From assembly GCA_009760855.2 (NCBI GenBank), contig WPIO01000008.1, positions 10,868,501-10,932,500 on the forward strand: a stretch of 64,000 bases of DNA, read 5' to 3'. The stretch's first letter is position 1; every line of letters begins with the position of its first letter. The translations under genes and the position numbers were made by a program. The DNA comes from Cristatella mucedo (lineage: Eukaryota; Bryozoa; Phylactolaemata; Cristatellidae). This document shows, piece by piece, positions 48,065 through 60,344 of this stretch. The notes beneath the pieces were generated by a model, which searched no databases, had not been told where the DNA came from, and saw only the letters and a list, made by a program, of their open reading frames with translations.

Positions 48065-49452
48065 CAAAATTTCACTTTTCAAAAAGCTGTAGTCAGGTCA
48101 CTTCTCGAGAAAGCGACACTAGACCAAGAGAACTTAAGCAATTACCGCCTGTCTTCATTCTCCCATTTCTATCAAAGACAATGAAACGAGTCGTGGTGGA
48201 CCAGTTGAACTCATATATTGAAACTTCAAAAACCTTGCTAGTAAATTCCAGTCTGGCTTTAGAGCTAATCACTCCACAGAATCAGCATTGCTTAGGGTGT
48301 ACAGTGACCTACTTAGGAATGCAGACATGGGTAGAGTATCTCTGCTCGTTTTGCTAGATCTTTCGGCAGCTTTTGATACTATCGATCACCAAGTACTTCT
48401 AGAGCGCCTCTCATCTCGCCAGGGCATCACTGGCACTGCTCTGCAGTGGTTCAGGTCCTATCTCAGTGGGAGACTCCAGAGTATTGACGTGAATGGACGA
48501 AGATCATCCGAGGTACCTCTGAAATTTGGGGTACCACAGGGCTCGTGTTACGTCCGATCCTTTTCACAGTTTATACTCTCCCTCTAGCCGATGCGATTGC
48601 CAAGCACGATCTAGGCGGACGACACTTAGTTGTACCTTTGCTTTGAACCCTTCCAGTTCTCGAGCATGTCGAATTCTTTCAACTCACTTGCTGCCTGTAT
48701 TGATGACATTCGTACATGAATGGCAGCAAATTTTCTTAAATTAAATGATGATAAAACTAACTTACTGGTTGTGGGCAAACCCAGTGCGATTCAGAAATTG
48801 GAAAGGCTGAGGCTCAAATTCGGCTCTTCCAGCATATCTTCTGTTGAATCAGTTCGAAATCTAGGTGTCGTGTTCCAAAGTGACCTTTCGTTAGACGACC
48901 ACATCACCTCAACAGTCAAATCTGCCTACTTTCAGCTACATAACATTGCTAGAATTCGGGCTTGTTTAGATGAGGATATCACATCTAAGTTGGTCCATGC
49001 ATTTGTGACATCCCGTCTTGACTTCTGTAACTCACTGCTTGCTGGCCTACCAGAATGTGAAATCAGGCGCTTACAGCTGTGCAAAACTCTGCAGCTATGG
49101 TTGTCTGTCGTGAGCGTCGTAGTTGCCACATCACACCACTTCTCGCCGACCTGCACTGGCTACCAGTCAAGCAACGGATCGAATTCAAGGTTTTGTCGCT
49201 CACTTTTAGGTCACTTCATTCTATGGCTCCAGCCTATCTCTCAGATCTATTCTCCCACCAAGCCAAGCATCGTACGACCCGCTTTTCGGAATCCAAAAGT
49301 TAATCAATACCTCGTACAAACCTCAAATCCTTTGGAAACCGTGCATTCAGTTCGCCGGCTCTCAGAGCCTGGAACTCACTCTCGACTTGCGTCACGACAT
49401 CACCTAACATGACCACATTTAAAAAGAAATTAAAAAAACACATCTATTTAGG
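48065..49452 (+). mobile_element. LINE-A, best preserved copy: RT domain to C-terminus
   Basis: Non-LTR reverse transcriptase that would copy its own RNA at a nicked target. Seen in order: ATLDQENLSNYR near 48,115, a decayed FQSGFRANHSTESALLRVY, LLVLLDLSAAFDTIDHQVLL with the first catalytic Asp (about 48,340-48,400), WFRSYLSGRLQSIDVNG, GVPQGS, then a short deletion that removes the Tyr-Ala of the YADD box (about 48,615). After that come KLNDDKTNLLVVGKPS, RNLGVVFQSDLSLDDHIT, SRLDFCNSLLAGLP, RSCHITPLLADLHWLPVKQR and the Ala-Tyr-Leu-Ser-Asp-Leu-Phe region. At least three frame changes. CR1/L2-like by motif order. Inactive. Confidence 0.88.
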
Positions 49453-49706
49453 ACCTTATAATTTATCTGGACTCTTTGATTCCATTCTCCAGCTTTTGCT
49501 CAAAATCAAGCTTTCCTTTCACCGTTTCTAATTAGCATGCCGGTGATACCTCTTGCAGAAGTACTTTTATAGGAAGCTTCTTTTCGAATGTGCTGACTTG
49601 TTTTATAGTTAATAGATCATATTCGAGAACTATCTTAGTCGTCTTCAAAGTAGGACTGCGCTTCTTTAAAATACCCTCACATGCTAGTCCAGATAAATTA
49701 TAAGGT
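49453..49706. mobile_element. MITE-like element with 21-bp perfect terminal inverted repeats
   Basis: The 21 bases at 49,453-49,473 (starting ACCTTATAATTTATC) are the exact reverse complement of 49,686-49,706. The 254-bp unit begins right where LINE-A sequence stops (CATCTATTTAGG). No coding capacity. Target duplication not clear. The LINE-A 3' UTR does not resume after it. Confidence 0.65.
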
Positions 49707-51289
49707 AAGGGCGCATTCGCGCGCAATTTTTTCGCATGCGCAAATCCTTGATTCCATGAACTACACAATTGTGCTTGTTGCTAGTAGAATTTCATCGTTA
49801 GCATGTCGTTAGTAGAACGCACCACTAAAACTCGTTAAAAACTAAGGGCTACGAAAATACTATACTGCAAACAGACCAACTTTTTGTTTGGAAACAGATA
49901 GAGTGGCTTTGATCCACGGGTTTAATGGCATTTCAGAATGCTAGTTAATGTATGTGTGCGACAGGGCACAGCGCATTTTAATCCCAGGATCCGAGTTAGC
50001 AAAGCTCAAAGTAACCCGCCAGAAAATTTCTCCAAAGCACCTGATACAGATAAGTTGCATTAGTAATCATTCGAGCAAAGCAGAACAGTCAACTGTCACA
50101 GCGTGTGCAGTACGTACTAATCCCTCAATGCAAGGAAGGGGAGGGACAGAAGGCACAATCTCCAAACTAATTCATGCGAGCGAGTTGGTTCGGGACAATG
50201 TATGGACCGAGAATGGAGAGACAAAAGAAGCCTGCAATTTGCGTATCGGGGACAGCTGAAAGAGTGCCTTTGTGCAAATATATGACTTTGCTAAAGAGTG
50301 CCACGGAGAACGTTTAGTCCAGATTTTTACTCTTATTAGACAACCAAAATCTGCAAGAGGATGCTTTTTCTAGCAATTCAATGCCTACCCCAGCTCCACC
50401 GCAATTTTTCAGCAGATTTGCTAGGCACGGGCAACATTAAAATCGTTTAAAAAAAATCAGCATTTACATGTACAGTCTAATAGTTCAATATGCGCGCACC
50501 TATTTTTAGTTTTTTCATTATTTCGAAAAAGAATCTTATAACTAATTTCAGACTTACCTATTGGTTGGCAAATAATGAGACGAATGGATTGTTTTCCTCA
50601 GCGAGCCTTCATTTGTCGTACTGGGTTTCTGGAGCCCTCATTCTGCACAACGCTTCATGCCAGCCTAGCGCTGGAATTTGTCGACGTAACCTTGGAACGA
50701 CGTGCGAAAAAAAAGTAGCTACACATGTGAATCGCGCTCTTGAAACCAATCTACCGTCCCATATATGATATATGATCGTGATTAAATTTAAAACATCACG
50801 TACCTCTCTCAGCTCAGTGACATTAATGATAAGGCTCAGTTCCATGAAGGAGAATACTAGCCTTACTTAGTGTCACCATTCTTGTTCCGGTCTCAGTTAA
50901 GTCGCTCACTCCTCTTTTCGTTGCAGCCGTGATGTACCCTTGCCATCAAGTGAAACATATTTCGAGAGCCTTTTCTATTCGAGTCGGCCCACCAATTCAG
51001 CTTTTCTAGTCTCCAGTAGTACTGGCTGACGACTGACACCGAAACCATGCTGGTTATATAATACGCTGCGGCTTATTGTCATTAAAGGTTGTCACAGCGG
51101 GCAAACAAAATTATTTCATCAATCCACTTTGAACAGACGTATCGATTTAAAAGCAGACCGGCAGGCACATAACTCAGAAGAAGCAATATATTGACATATG
51201 CGTGCAATGCTCATTAGGCTGAGTGCTTTCACTCGTAACCTGGTATGGATTTTATTGAAATATCGCTTAGCGGCTCAAAGAGGCTATTG
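49707..51289. other. No recognised gene or repeat
   Basis: About 1.6 kb, no supported feature. Open frames of up to 103 codons (49,948-50,259, plus) carry no motif I know. Confidence 0.35.
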
Positions 51290-52350
51290 TTGTAATAATA
51301 ATAATAACATAATAATAATAATAATGCACTAGATAAAGCACCCTCCGAGAACTCAATCTCTTTCTAGGCGCTTTACATTTGCTGCAAAGTGAAACGCAAT
51401 TGAATGGTGAGTAATATCATGCTTGATAAACAACATGAATAACATGACTAGGGGTGACATGCACAGGGTCAGCATGCAAGTGTGGTTCGTGGCAGCATGC
51501 ACAGTGTCAGCACGCATAAGCACATGAAGGACGAATCAGAGGGACCCACTAAATGCTGTCCTAAATAGGTGCGTTTTAAGTTCTTTTTAAATGTGGTCAA
51601 GTCAGGGGATGTTGTGAAGCAAGTTAGGAGGAAGTTCTAAGCTTTCAGGGTATACGAACTAAATGCACGGTCTCCAAAGGATTTGAGGTTTGCACGAGGT
51701 ATTGGTAAACTGTTGGACTCCGAAAAGCGGGTGGTACGATACTTGGCCTGGTGGGGGAGTATATCTGATAGATAGGCAAGAGCCAAAGAATGAAGTGACC
51801 TAAAAGTGAGCGACGAAACGTTGAAGTCGATCCGTTGCTTGACTGGTAGCCAGTGCAGGTCGGCGAGAAGTGATGTGATGTGGCAACTGCGACGCTCACG
51901 ACAGATAAGCCTAGCTGCAGAGTTTTGCACCAGCTGTAATCGCCTGATTGCACATGCCGATAGGCCAGCAAGCAGTGAGTCGCAGAAGTCATACGGGATG
52001 TCACAAATACATTGACCAACTTAGACGTTGTATCCTTATCTAAACAAGCACAAATCAAATTTTAGCAATGTTATGTAGCTGAAAGTAGGCAGACTTGACT
52101 GTGGAGCTGATGTGGTCGTCTAACGAGAGATCACTTCAAAACATGACACCTAGATTTCGAGCTGATTCAACAAGAGATATGCTGGCAGAGCCAAGTTTGA
52201 GCGGCAGCCTTTCCGATTTCTGAATCACGCTGGGTTTGCCCATTTCTAGTAAGTTAGTTTTACAATCGTTTAGTTTTTGAAAATTTGCTTCCATTCATGT
52301 GCGGATGTCATCAATACATGCAGCAAGTGTTGTTGGTGGCGTCAGAAACT
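51290..52350 (-). mobile_element. LINE-A copy, RT C-terminus to (AAT)n tail
   Basis: Starts with an (AATAAT)n tail at 51,295-51,323, then the 3' UTR and a minus-strand frame with NSAARLICRERRSCHITSLL, ADLHWLPVKQRIDFNVSSL and YLSDILPHQAKYRTTRF. Up to 52,350 is the FQSDLS and NNLLV region. Second best preserved LINE-A C-terminus in the window. Confidence 0.85.
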
Positions 52351-53424
52351 CTAGGCTTGGTCATAAGTAGCTATTTCACCGCAACCGTAATTGCCACACT
52401 AGACGCTCTGCTTAACGTTTTTGGGTTGAACTAGGTATTTAAACTGGATAATATGAATTCAAATTTTATAAAGAATTACAATTTCTCCAGCTAAATTACA
52501 ATTTATCCAGCTAAAATGCTTGATACTCACGCGATTATTTTGAATTTGAATATTTTAGACCATGCATGTAAGCTTCTAGCTGCCTAAAAGCTCAGGCAAA
52601 ATGACTAATCAGCTGGAAGAACCTCAATAAAACTAACTGTCTGTCACGGTTGCGAGCATAGCAACATACGTATATCCACATCCAGAGACCAGCTCATCAA
52701 GGTCTATTCCTACAGGTCGAATAAAGCTAGCATACACTACCCTCACATGTAAACGGCTATTAGGTAACTAGGTATATATAATATAGGTAGTAAGCATATC
52801 GCTAACGATCAGCAGCTGACAACGAATGAAAAAGCATTGTGTTTTACCGAGTAATTGTCCGTGTCAAATGCTTGTGGCAAACCAGTTAAACAGTAAGTAG
52901 TGTAAGATCATTGATCATTGAGATCATTGTGAGATGCACACGGAAAATCATTACTGCAGAAATTACATTAGCATCCTCAGACCAATAGCACTAACAACCA
53001 ATGAGCAGCCAGCCAATCACTAGCACTGAATGAGTATTCCACCAGCTCAGACCTGCTTCGCCAATCTTATAAAGAGACTGGAAGTTTGGCATTCGTTTTG
53101 ACCTCGGCCTAGCTACCTCGGCTGGCATTTTTTCCAGTCTAACCTATACGAAGAAGCCAAAGTAAACTCGCATAAAAGGAAGGAATATTCAGGTTGAATT
53201 CCGCTTTAATAAGTATTGGGCTGCAAACTAGCTAGCCATTTTCAAAGACCGCATATATTGTCGCAGAGGCTCAGCCAAAATAATTCGCTGGCGAGCAGAA
53301 CGTGGTGAAGACGGACCGTCCTGGTTAGGCTCCTCATTGTAATCATTTTTCATTGGGGGCTAATCTCTACTGCCATTGAATAGGTAAGTAAATAGCGTGG
53401 CCGTGATATCCCAAGTGGTAAGGT
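52351..53424. other. Sequence separating two LINE-A parts; RT core expected but not seen
   Basis: Lies where the RT core of a contiguous minus-strand LINE-A would be, but I see no RT motif. It contains a short direct repeat (TTACAATTTCTCCAGCTAAA and a variant near 52,480-52,515) and CCAATCA/CCAATGAG words near 53,000. Possibly unrelated DNA, or two separate insertions. Confidence 0.35.
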
Positions 53425-54080
53425 GCATTGAGATTATGGAGGGATTTGAGGAACATGAGATTTGTGTCAATATTATTGAGGTACATGAGTTCAGAGGGGA
53501 TGCTGCTAACTTAGTAATGGACTGTCTTGTTTTTTTTCTTGCCTATTGTGAATGAAGCTAGAGAAGTGATCGGCTAGATAATCACAAAGATGACTAGGTA
53601 ATGAGCTAATCTGGGAGGGTTTAAGGAGATGGTTGATCGTAGAAATCAGCATTTTTTTTATTGCGCATCTGTGATTCATTAACGATTTTTTAGAAACTTG
53701 ACGCCTTTGCTAGGATGGATTGGCATAGTCTACAGTAGTCTTTGTATGCCTGACGATGAACAGATAGTCTTGATCTTTTTTATTCTTTTTTAAGCCGGCA
53801 TTTAGTAGACCTATGTGGTTTTACTTCTGAATTACACTATAGGCCGTTTAGTCGCGTGTGCACTTTGAGCTCGGACAGAGGTTCAAACTCGTTAAGCACA
53901 TCAGCAGTGTCATGTTGTATCACTTTACCAATCTGACAGGTCGAAAGGGAGATTGAGCACCAGGGGCGAAGAAGATATTTTCGCTCTGACAGCGTCGATG
54001 TCAAAGTTCTTGATTTTTCGCGAGTAACAAATGATTTTGAATGCAGAGAACGTTTTGAACTATAGACTTAATGAGATCCG
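53425..54080 (-). mobile_element. LINE-A relic, segment ahead of the RT core
   Basis: Minus-strand reading includes NFDIDAVRAKISSSPLVLNL and PFDLSDWYNMTLLMCL, a linker typical between endonuclease and RT, and ISTINHLLKPSQISSL, parallel to the STVNHLLNHLKGLPSDP of the 34,923-35,870 copy. Broken by stops. Confidence 0.65.
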
Positions 54081-55439
54081 CCAATGATTAGATTAGCAGA
54101 ATTTGGCAATAATAGGAGATTATTGCACACACTTTGTGGGAGAATATTTGATTGCGTGTATGACTTGCAGCGGATGGAGTCATGCAAATGAGCCACTAGA
54201 CAACACGAGTCAGTCAGTGCACGAAATTTGTAAACTTAAAGCGCAAAGAGCTGGGCTTCAGTGCATCCCCACAAACCCTCAACTTTTCAGATATTCATGT
54301 CGTCAGCACTTCAGGTGGCTAGAGTCAGGTAAGTTGCCATTGCATATGCAGCGTTGCACAAGCGATTGCGGCTGCTATTTATCGCCTTCATTCCTGGCTC
54401 CTTCTTGCCAGTCCAATGTTTACCTTGCATTTAGTTTTACCTGGCGTGGGTATGCGGAACGACAATCAACGCATATTTTGGCTGAGCATGAACCTAATGG
54501 CAGACATCAGAAAGCAGTTAACAACACTGAGGTACCTAAATATTATTTATGAAGTCCGATCCATTCACTTTTAGGATGAGCCAATTCAGTAGCCATTTTA
54601 ATGTCGTACCCTTGCATAGTTGGTTGGTGTGCAGAGGCTCCAATATTTTGGCATTACACTCACCTGATTTAAGTCTTGAGGCATTAGCGCAGGGAGACTT
54701 GAAAATATAACATGACAGGCACTGCAAGAAGCTTTCTGTAGCCTCCAAAAACTCCAAGAAGAGCTGAGGAAATGCAGCAATCTTGAAATCAATTTTTTTT
54801 CTATCCGCTATTCTAAATCAACAGTATACGGCATACCATTATCACCACACCTATTATTGACAACAAGCAGTTCATTCTCAAGCATATACTGAGGGTTTGA
54901 AATAGTCACGTGATCAAGTCAAAGTACAGATATTGTCATTAGCATGTCCAAGTGAGTAGTGAGGTAGCTTATGAAAAATAGCATTATGGCTTTCTCATTA
55001 TTGAGTAAGATCAAATGTCTTTGCAGCTCAATGCACAATGATTCTCGATTGGGCTTCAAGTGAAACTTATCCAGCGATCAACTCTCGTAGGCTGTGCGGT
55101 TTTGTAGACGAATAAATTGAAATATGTACAATCATATAAACTCTGATTTATAGTAGCATAGACTTATTTTTCAACTCACTTCAACTTCCAATTAGTAGAC
55201 TTATTTCATTACCGTGCCTACTTGCAATTCCGATTGCTTGCTAGGTCTATTTATATCTACATCATGAAGATGGCCATACTATCACTATTTGGGCTGCTAG
55301 CGCTGATTCTTCATAGCTCTTAGCCTTCGTTCAACTTTCAGTGTCTTTCCTTTTATCAGCTCAAGTATAGGCTAAAATAGCTACTGTATATTGCATTATG
55401 GCTTATTCGTGTTGTACACACGCTCGCACACACACACAT

Positions 55440-55471
<32 letters not shown>

Positions 55472-56079
55472 CTTGCTATGACCCAACGTGCTGTGAATAA
55501 AGTAGAAATGTTGCCTCGGGTCGAGCGGTAAGTACTGCTTGCTTCAGTGGTTTTGGACATGCGAATAAAGAGCTTCTGCAGTTAATCAATAGACGCGCCA
55601 TGAGTGTTAGATTGCTCGACCGACCCTACAGCTCGCCCCTGTGCCCGGTAAATACTATAAATTTGCCTATCTCTTACCGTCTGTCCCGAAAGGCCACTTT
55701 TGATTATCAGGTTTCATGCTCTACCTAATGAGACCTACTCAGAATTTAGTAAGCATCGTTAGTTAACCTCTAGGATGGTGATCGATTTGTTAACGAATGC
55801 GAGAAAAACGATGTTAAGCAGCATGTCTGCAAATGACGCTTGCGTTCTAGGCGATGCTAATGACTTGAGTCACTGCATAGACCTGCACCGTTACGACAGG
55901 ACTGATTAGGCAGGCCAGCGCATTACCGATATGTGATTTTATGCCTTGTAATTAGGGTAACCGTTAGTACAGCACTTAAAATTGGTTCAGCCAGCATGTC
56001 TACTTAACGCTCTGCCTCATACAGTCTGCATCATGCAGTCTGCCCTATTCAAAAATAAGCTTTCAGAAGATGCCTTATA
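54081..56079. other. No firm feature; possible LINE-A endonuclease remnant
   Basis: Around 54,890-54,930 the minus strand reads LDLIT, as in the end of LINE endonuclease domains, which fits the order of the neighbouring LINE-A parts but is too short to rely on. The rest, including a 149-codon frame at 54,103-54,552 without an ATG start, is unrecognised. Confidence 0.25.
55428..55470. repeat. (CA)n microsatellite with short (TA)n end
   Basis: About 35 bases of CA with one AT interruption followed by ATATATAT. Confidence 0.9.
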
Positions 56080-56620
56080 AGATCCGCGGTCAGGTCTGTA
56101 TGGTTTTCCGTTGCGCGGCGTTGCGAATATCACACTATGCAAACCTACCTGAACTGGCTCCCTGTCGGGACGCGGGACAAATCGTCTTCGAGGTCTTCTC
56201 GCGTACTTTTATGCCGCTAATTTCTCTTCTCTGACCTGACTATTAGAACTACTCCCCAATCGGGCTAGGCATCCTACCTTCCGGTTTACTGACTGAAGTC
56301 GTTAAACTGTTCATCGAACCACCCCCTAATCCTTTTAAGACTGTGACTTTACTTCTTATGCTTCCAAAGCCCGGAACTCACTCCCGACTGACGTCAAGAC
56401 ATCTCCTGACTTAATGAAATTGGAAAAAACAAGCTAAAAATGCATCTGTTTCTCACAACATTCGTTCGGTTCTTCTGAGTCGTCTTTTGCGTACTCATTT
56501 GTGCTGACATTTTCCGTGCTACCCCTTTACCATATTTACAAGCTTTCATTACAGAATACGTAAAGTACCTAGTAATCGATTCATCTTTCTGAGGACGCTA
56601 TATATGTTATTATTAATAAC
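56080..56620 (+). mobile_element. LINE-A C-terminus and 3' end, old
   Basis: Steps in order: CTGAACTGGCTCCCTGTCGG (LHWLPV-like), CTACTCCCCAATCGGGCTAG, CCAAAGCCCGGAACTCACTC, then a 3' UTR with AAAGTACCTAGTAATCGATT and a short ATT tail near 56,610. Confidence 0.65.
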
Positions 56621-56694
56621 TATCTGAATTACTTTCTAGTCAGGATTCAAATTAACTTTTACTATAGCATGACTCATCATTTAACTACACTTTT

Positions 56695-56835
56695 AAGGAA
56701 CCTCAAATCCTTTGTAGACCGTGCTTTCAAATTGCATGCTCCTAAAGCCTGGAACTCAGTACTGCCTAAAGTCACGAAATATGTTTACTTTGCAGTTAAA
56801 ATAAATTTCCGTAGAATTTGTTCCTTCCGCCTTAT
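56695..56835 (+). mobile_element. LINE-A C-terminal fragment just upstream of a SINE
   Basis: GGAACCTCAAATCCTTTGTA and CCTAAAGCCTGGAACTCAGT match the LINE-A block at 3,640-3,700. It ends where the SINE leader begins. Confidence 0.6.
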
Positions 56836-56845
56836 AAATTTTCTT

Positions 56846-57087
56846 TAGTGTGCTAATTTTCGCCGAAATTGTGCGTGTTATTACTGAACCAGTGGCTTGC
56901 ATACTTTCAGTCATATGGTGAGCCATGATGGCACACTAGGTAAGGCGGTTGCTTTCACGACCTCGGTCCCGAGGTCATGGGTTCGATTCCTGCGGTGGGC
57001 GATCCTTTATCGCTACTGCAAGCGGTGGTGATAGCCGTAAAGGCTCTTCTGTCGCTATACAAAAAGAGGCTGTTTAATCAGCTAGGA
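56846..57087 (+). mobile_element. tRNA-derived SINE with leader, copy 3
   Basis: Leader 56,846-56,916, then the tRNA-like head with an A-box-like TGGCACACTAGG at 56,929-56,940 and B box GGTTCGATTCC at 56,980-56,990, then the body to GCTAGGA. The head is a Pol III internal promoter but not a working tRNA gene by appearance. Six transitions from copy 2, no gaps. No clean target duplication was seen (only TTTGTT on both sides). Confidence 0.88.
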
Positions 57088-57894
57088 TTTGTTTTTATAT
57101 GAAAAGTGCCAACTAAGAGATTTCTTTCTCTTATGGGGATTATACATTTGTTCGATCACTTTTATTGATAATATCATTATAATTCACCTTTAGAGGACAC
57201 CGAGGTGAAGATATCGGTGAAAGCCACCCTACAATGTGCAGTAGTCAGTTGCTACGTGGCTAGCCAAACACAAGATGTATGGGTGCTTAACTATATTCCT
57301 CTTTGAGACGCAGTTCCTACTCTAAATAGGCCAATCAGGCTATGACAATCGCCGTATTGGCCTGAGATCGCCTGAGACAATCAGCGCTGTGCTACTTTCT
57401 TCAATGAAAGTCTTTTTTAACGAGTGATATTTTTGCACTTTTGTCTTCATATTAAACAAGACAAGTACGTAGCCGACCTGATTTTATAAGTCTTTACGAA
57501 CATAACCTTGCCCAATTCAGCCGTATTTATAACTAGAACTAGAAACTGCGAAACTTCGGCGTGATTTGTCAGCAAGATTCTGACAGCACTAGAGGTTGCA
57601 AGTGTTCCTGAATTACGAGCAGCTCACTGCCTCTGGACTCGCTTCGCTGAGTGATAGTAGTTCCGTCACGGAAGTCAACGCTGCGCCACCTTGCGTCGTG
57701 ACGGACATTCTCGCTTTAATTAGAAGAGATAATCGATAGAAACCGACATGATTTGTTCAAAAGGTTAGCTGGATATCTAAAGCATTATAATATATGTATA
57801 TTATTATTTGAGTAGGCGTAATTTGGGCTTCGATCCGTAGGTTTTTGCAGAGCTGAAGTTATGCTTAAAGACCGCTATATTTTAGCTTCACTTA
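57088..57894. other. No recognised gene or repeat
   Basis: About 800 bp, nothing I can support. Confidence 0.35.
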
Positions 57895-58215
57895 AAGACC
57901 GTTTGCGACATAAAGATTTTTCTCGTCAGGTCCTATACTGTGGAACTTGCCTGTACAATTCTTACGCAAGGACATTAACTCTCCTGCTACCGACTGTGGC
58001 ATATCCTTTCCAGCCATCTTGAGCTTCTACTTCCATACTGCGCACCGTCTTAACTTCCCTTCTGACTCAATTATGCTACTCACTTTCTCTTTGTTGCGTG
58101 AGATAATGTCTGTTAGCTACCATAGCGTGCCTGCTTAGGCTTTGAGTGCGCTACTGAAAACTCTCCTGCTAACACACACTTAACCTTTGTGGCTTTGTGG
58201 ATTTACAGTACTACA
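57895..58215 (+). mobile_element. LINE-B C-terminal relic
   Basis: Encodes LPVQFLRKDINSPATDCGIS and MLLTFSLLREIMSV, parallel to the LINE-B copy at 41.4 kb, continuing through CTCTCCTGC and TTTGTGGCTTTGTGG at the 3' side. Diverged, with the frame partly open. Confidence 0.75.
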
Positions 58216-60344
58216 GTAGGAGATAAATTACATTACACTAAATTCCATTCCATTATTCCACCATCAATTAACCAGTAGACCTTAAAAGTGGCATGGGGAC
58301 GCGTTTTATAGCCTGTTAAAGCTGATATTTTTCTTTGAAACCAGTAATGATTACATAAAAAAGTTGACGTTACCCAAAAAGATGAGATCGAAAAGATGCT
58401 GAGATCATCGAAATCGAACCGGACACCAGACACCAGGCAGGCGCGGAGCGTTGAGCTGAGTACTTACTAAGTAAGCAAATACTCACAGATAAATGAGTAC
58501 AAAGAAAAGTGGCGCGAGTAGTGCAAGAAGGAACACAATTTACTATTGTCTATGCGTGCGTAGACTTTTAGTAAATAATGAAACTTATAGTCGGGCTTAA
58601 TCGTGTTGTATGCTGTCATCCACACTTAACAGTGGAGAATGATTGACAGATTTGCGCTTTCGGCTGTCATGCTATAATGCTACGCGCAATGCGCGAACAT
58701 GAAGTTGACCCACATTGCTGTTGACACTGATTGTCATGCTCTCGTTCTCTAATAATTTGCAAGCATCGCAAGAGGATATAGGGAGCTTTCTTCTTGTTTG
58801 ATTACAGTAGCGCTATTTTTTCCGTATTGCAAGCACTCGCATCCGAGCTCGGGGACACTCGGGGGTAACTTCGTGCACGAACCTCGCGGGAATTGTGTAA
58901 TGCAAATGATGACATACAATTGCATTAAATCCCAAGCGCAAATGAGAATAACAAAACGTACTTCGAAGTTTTCTGTTATAGTTTTCAGAAATTCCTGTTC
59001 AGCACAATTCAAATAAGTCGATGGCATGTCCATATTATGTTTAACTTGCAGCTAAAGATCGCACATCTAGATCACAATGTTCATCAGATGACCGCGAAAC
59101 CAACACTTAATGTAGTTTTACATAGCTTGAAGACCATTTACAAAGCCGTCTTAGACAAGTCGTTTGTGTATGCACTTGCAAGTCTAAATTCTGCATGCTC
59201 TTTTTTTACTCAAATATTCTTAAAGAACTAAAATCCGGTATGAACGCCATGGCGGTTTCAAGTACTCTATCGACTTCTTGAACACGTATGCGAGATGCAG
59301 CACATTTATGAGGTGTTTCCCTAGCAACGACAGGCTTCTTGCTCTGTGTTTAAGATCGCAATCCAATGCAGCGAGCAGCGTAAGCATCTCAAGCTGACAA
59401 TAATCCGCATATATAGAAAAATTGTAACTCTTACGTACAGTGACGTAGCTGTAGCATTTTTAATGCAACTCAAGGTTTTTCTCAGTAGTTACTAAATTTT
59501 GAGTAGTTGCCTAATTTAAAACTTGAGGCCACAGGCTAAATTACTTATATCTTGCATTATCCAGTAGGCTGGCATCTTGGCTCCCGCTGAATTTACCACG
59601 AAACATTAACTGAGCACTTCAAGTTGAATCTTTCATGCCAGTTAATGTTTTCGCCTAAACCACCCGGAAGTTAACACTGCCATCTTGATTTTTTGTTTCA
59701 AGATCACTACATTGTGTAAATATCCAAGCCTATAATGCTGCTACTTTAATGTAAAAACACTGCTTACAGCAAATGTATCTCCAACACGTAATCTCTATCT
59801 TGATTCATAAATTGTCCTATAGCATTCAAAGGGCTCTGCCATTTGCTAATCCAATGGCTTTAAATTATGTTCTGCTTTGCTACTGGCTGCTATTTTACAG
59901 CTAATGTGAACGTTTAGAAAAATTACGAGCTTGGCTTATCCAAATACTTCAGGTTATCAATGAATGTGGTAATGAGGACATATGTATGGGCCTTGCTTGG
60001 CTTTATAGAGTAAGTCAAACAGCGATGCTTGGGTGACTGATTTGGAAATGAGGCATACAAAGTAAGTGTACGCATTTGAATTAAACACCTGTGCCCATTG
60101 ATGAAACCTAATACTTTTAAAGCTTAAGGTTGAATATATACCGTAATAGAAGGCCATTAAAAAATTGCTGTTTACTTGAAGACCCTATTCAATCCTTTCT
60201 TTGGTATTCAATTGCGGTAAATCTTAATCCAGCTGTAACTCAGATGTTTAATGCATCTCTGGATAAAGGGCGCCATTTCAAAGTCACTCAAATTGGCCAT
60301 GGAACGACCAACACTAAGAAACTCTAAATGATCCAGTAAACTAT
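58216..60344. other. No recognised gene or repeat
   Basis: About 2.1 kb of ordinary to AT-rich sequence. Open frames under 100 codons on both strands lack motifs. Confidence 0.35.

Noticed and set aside
48720-49412. A 230-codon plus-strand open frame as a host gene
   Set aside because: Its first half is the LINE-A RT thumb region and its second half reads the LINE-A C-terminus out of frame.
54103-54552. 149-codon plus-strand open frame
   Set aside because: It starts without ATG, has no motif I know, and lies next to LINE-A relics. Taken as chance.
56917-57002. Functional tRNA gene
   Set aside because: The A and B boxes are tRNA-like, but the unit is part of a repeated SINE body with leader and tail, and no good acceptor-stem pairing was seen.
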